A stretch of 64,000 nucleotides of DNA from JAAFHB01 sp963675995 (lineage in GTDB: Bacteria > Bacteroidota > Bacteroidia > Bacteroidales > Prolixibacteraceae): assembly GCA_963675995.2 (NCBI GenBank), contig CAXXIY010000002.1, positions 248,001 through 312,000 of the forward strand, given 5' to 3'. Made by a program: the position numbers and the translations under genes. Positions 62,474 through 64,000 of the stretch are shown here, one piece after another. Each line of letters opens with the position of its first letter. Within the stretch, counting starts at the first letter, position 1. The notes below the pieces were generated by a model. The model made no database searches and was not told the origin of the DNA. It saw nothing but the letters and a program-made list of their open reading frames with translations.

Positions 62474-62845
62474 ATGGAATTTAAAAATACCAAAAGTATC
62501 TTTCTCCAGATTGCCGACAACATTTCGGAAAAAGTGCTGGAGGGAAAGTATCTACCGGGTGAAAAGATCCCATCAGTTCGTGATCTTGCCTCCGAGATGG
62601 GAGTAAATCCAAATACGGTGATGCGTACCTACAGCGAATTGCAGACACGCGGCATCATCGACAACAAACGAGGCGTCGGATATTATGTTGGTAGTGTGGC
62701 GATTGAGATTATCCATAGATGGAAGAGAAAAGAGTTTTTCGAAACAGATCTCCCTTTAATTGTCAGACAAACCAGAATTCTCGGCATTACCTTCGAAGAA
62801 CTTAAACCTTATTTCGAATTCACAAATAACCCAGACAAATTATGA
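62474..62845 (+). CDS. GntR-family regulator, YtrA subfamily
   Basis: 123 aa: a winged HTH (ISEKVLEGKYLPGEKIPSVRDLASEMGVNPNTVMRTYSELQTRGII...RGVGYYV) plus a short helical tail and no large effector domain, the hallmark of the YtrA subgroup, which is nearly always linked to ABC transporter genes. A strong AAGGAGG precedes its ATG. It probably represses its own operon via the repeat at 60824-60848. Confidence 0.93.
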   Translation: MEFKNTKSIFLQIADNISEKVLEGKYLPGEKIPSVRDLASEMGVNPNTVMRTYSELQTRGIIDNKRGVGYYVGSVAIEIIHRWKRKEFFETDLPLIVRQTRILGITFEELKPYFEFTNNPDKL

Positions 62846-63537
62846 AAACCAGTAAAATAATATTTCTGATACTTCTAGGTACAATCGCCGGTGTTATTCT
62901 TGCCAAAATGCTGGATATCCGGATAAATGGCAGTAAGAATGACGATATTGCGCGTTTAATTAAGGTTAAAAGGTTTCCGTTACCGGCATTTAAGGTTTTT
63001 TGTATGACGAATAGCAGGGATGTGATACTCGTACGAAACGATTCATCGTTTATCGAAGTGAAAAGTCTAGAAAATTCAGTAACTCCAAAAGTGAATTACG
63101 AGTTATTAGTGGATACTTTAACCTTGTCGGGTTTTGAGAAACTGGTCCATGAAAACTTTTCTGTAATAATCTACTCGACTGATACTTTAAAGAAGGTTCT
63201 AATGAAAAATTCAAATTTAGCTATCGATCATTTTCGATTTTCGAAATTGTCCCTGGATTTGTACGGTAGTAAGGTTTTTATGACACACGATGAAACAAAA
63301 TCCAATAGGAACGCTCTTCTGGATATTGTCGCCAGGAACCATTCGGAGGTCAATTCAGATCAATTCTATGTCGATTTTCTGAAAATTGTTCTTCAAAATT
63401 CTAGGGCTAATCTTAGTTTCTTTGCCAAAAAGATAGATGTGACCCTCTCCGATAGATCAATAATTTATCTTCAGACGCCTGGAGAGATTTCATATAAGAA
63501 AGATGAGACGAGCAAGTTAAATTTGATTGATAATTAA
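62842..63537 (+). CDS. Membrane-anchored protein of unknown function
   Basis: 231 aa, start overlapping the GntR stop by four bases (ATGA). One N-terminal membrane helix (about 5-22), then a beta-rich body with regular strands (SFIEVKSLENS, HFRFSKLSLDLYGSKVF, KKIDVTLSDRSIIYLQTPGEISYKK), which recalls the beta-helical head domains of DUF2807-type proteins. That likeness is weak. By operon position it may sense or support the ABC exporter. Confidence 0.7.
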   Translation: MKTSKIIFLILLGTIAGVILAKMLDIRINGSKNDDIARLIKVKRFPLPAFKVFCMTNSRDVILVRNDSSFIEVKSLENSVTPKVNYELLVDTLTLSGFEKLVHENFSVIIYSTDTLKKVLMKNSNLAIDHFRFSKLSLDLYGSKVFMTHDETKSNRNALLDIVARNHSEVNSDQFYVDFLKIVLQNSRANLSFFAKKIDVTLSDRSIIYLQTPGEISYKKDETSKLNLIDN

Positions 63538-63649
63538 AGTTAATAGTGCTACTATAATTCATCCCTGATTAAACCTTTTACACCATTTCGTGTCGAATCG
63601 ATGTTGGAAATAAAATTCCTTCAACCCATTAACATATTTGAACGAATGA

Positions 63650-63709
63650 AATAGCCGTGATTCAGGAATCACAAGCCGGGAATGATAATCAACCTCTGTC
63701 ATGGCTATT
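63650..63709. repeat. Inverted repeat between two ABC operons
   Basis: AATAGCCGTGA (63650-63660) pairs with TCATGGCTATT (63699-63709), 11 bp with one G-T; a second stem GTGATT-CAGG-AATCAC (63657-63672) overlaps it, so the two compete. It may end the previous transcript or act in the leader of the next gene. Confidence 0.45.
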
Positions 63710-63742
63710 CCATTTGTCCTTAAAAAAACAAATTATTTTCAA

Positions 63743-64000
63743 ATGAAAATTGAGATCAACGGGCTGAATAAGGTCTATCCAAACGGGAATCACGCATTAA
63801 AGGATGTCACCATGACCATTGAAAACGGGATGTTTGGTCTGTTGGGACCCAATGGAGCGGGAAAGTCAAGTCTGATGCGTATCCTTGTTACACTTGCAAA
63901 ACCCTCATCGGGCCAGGTACTGGTCAATGGCCTCGATTTACAGAGGAACCGGAAGGAGATCCGTACGATGTTAGGGTATCTTCCACAGGATTTCCGGTTT
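63743..64000 (+). CDS. ABC transporter ATP-binding protein (partial, N-terminal part)
   Basis: 86 codons to the window end. MKIEINGLNKVYPNG is followed by Walker A LLGPNGAGKSSLMRIL near residue 32, then SGQVLVNGLDL and LGYLPQDFRF (the Q-loop). The signature and Walker B lie beyond the window. The LGYLPQDF wording is typical of export ATPases of Bacteroidota. It follows the YtrA-type operon after 205 bases and may be controlled with it. Confidence 0.9.
   Translation, partial: MKIEINGLNKVYPNGNHALKDVTMTIENGMFGLLGPNGAGKSSLMRILVTLAKPSSGQVLVNGLDLQRNRKEIRTMLGYLPQDFRF

Overview
The window looks like a chromosomal segment of a Bacteroidota bacterium, probably an environmental Bacteroidales/Marinilabiliales-type lineage (inference). 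Supporting signs are a PorE-like multidomain OmpA protein (type IX secretion family), S46 and S9 dipeptidyl peptidases, DUF3127, DUF6249, DUF2520 and M64 families, Bacteroidota-type promoters (TTTG about 20 bases before TAnnTTTG), mostly weak Shine-Dalgarno sites, and moderate to low GC. No phage, CRISPR array, IS element or rRNA is visible.

Layout. 1-6.8 kb: partial secreted protein, an ECF sigma factor with a small membrane partner and a divergent DUF6249 gene, M64 peptidase, MscS-type channel, Lrp regulator, DUF3127 protein, FKBP lipoprotein. 7-16.5 kb: tRNA wobble-uridine genes mnmD and mnmA, a YciO-type protein, two divergent class II fructose-bisphosphate aldolases (types B and A), the PorE-like protein, a methyltransferase and an Nramp transporter. 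17 kb: a decayed peroxiredoxin pseudogene. 17.6-27.9 kb: an unusual catabolic cluster (2-oxoacid dehydrogenase E2, E3, fused E1, PHP-domain protein, SDR with an extra N-terminal region, sorbose-1-phosphate-reductase-like dehydrogenase) with a divergent GntR regulator and a palindrome over the E2 promoter. 28-31.6 kb: a secreted protein with five exact-length 25-residue repeats, a one-repeat relative, and mutS2. 31.8-39.2 kb: TPR histidine kinase and response regulator, then a run of unrecognised secreted proteins and lipoproteins.

39.4-46.6 kb: DPP11-type S46 peptidase, a maf / KdsC-like HAD / DUF2520 group, and pyruvate phosphate dikinase. 46.8-51.6 kb: a very large multi-PAS histidine kinase. 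51.6-53.1 kb: eroded DNA with a possible integrase fragment beside a tRNA-Leu. 53.3-58.9 kb: DPP IV and the thrS-infC-rpmI-rplT operon, with infC apparently starting at ATA. 59.1-64 kb: octaheme cytochrome lipoprotein, a YtrA-type GntR/ABC operon and the start of a second ABC ATPase.

Together the genes suggest peptide use (M64, DPP11, DPP IV), flexible glycolysis/gluconeogenesis (two aldolases, PPDK) and possible heme-based electron transfer. The best candidates for an undescribed system are the GntR-controlled 2-oxoacid dehydrogenase/PHP/SDR/MDR cluster, the 25-residue-repeat proteins, and the interleaved inverted repeats before 34759. All function calls come from reading motifs; no search was run.
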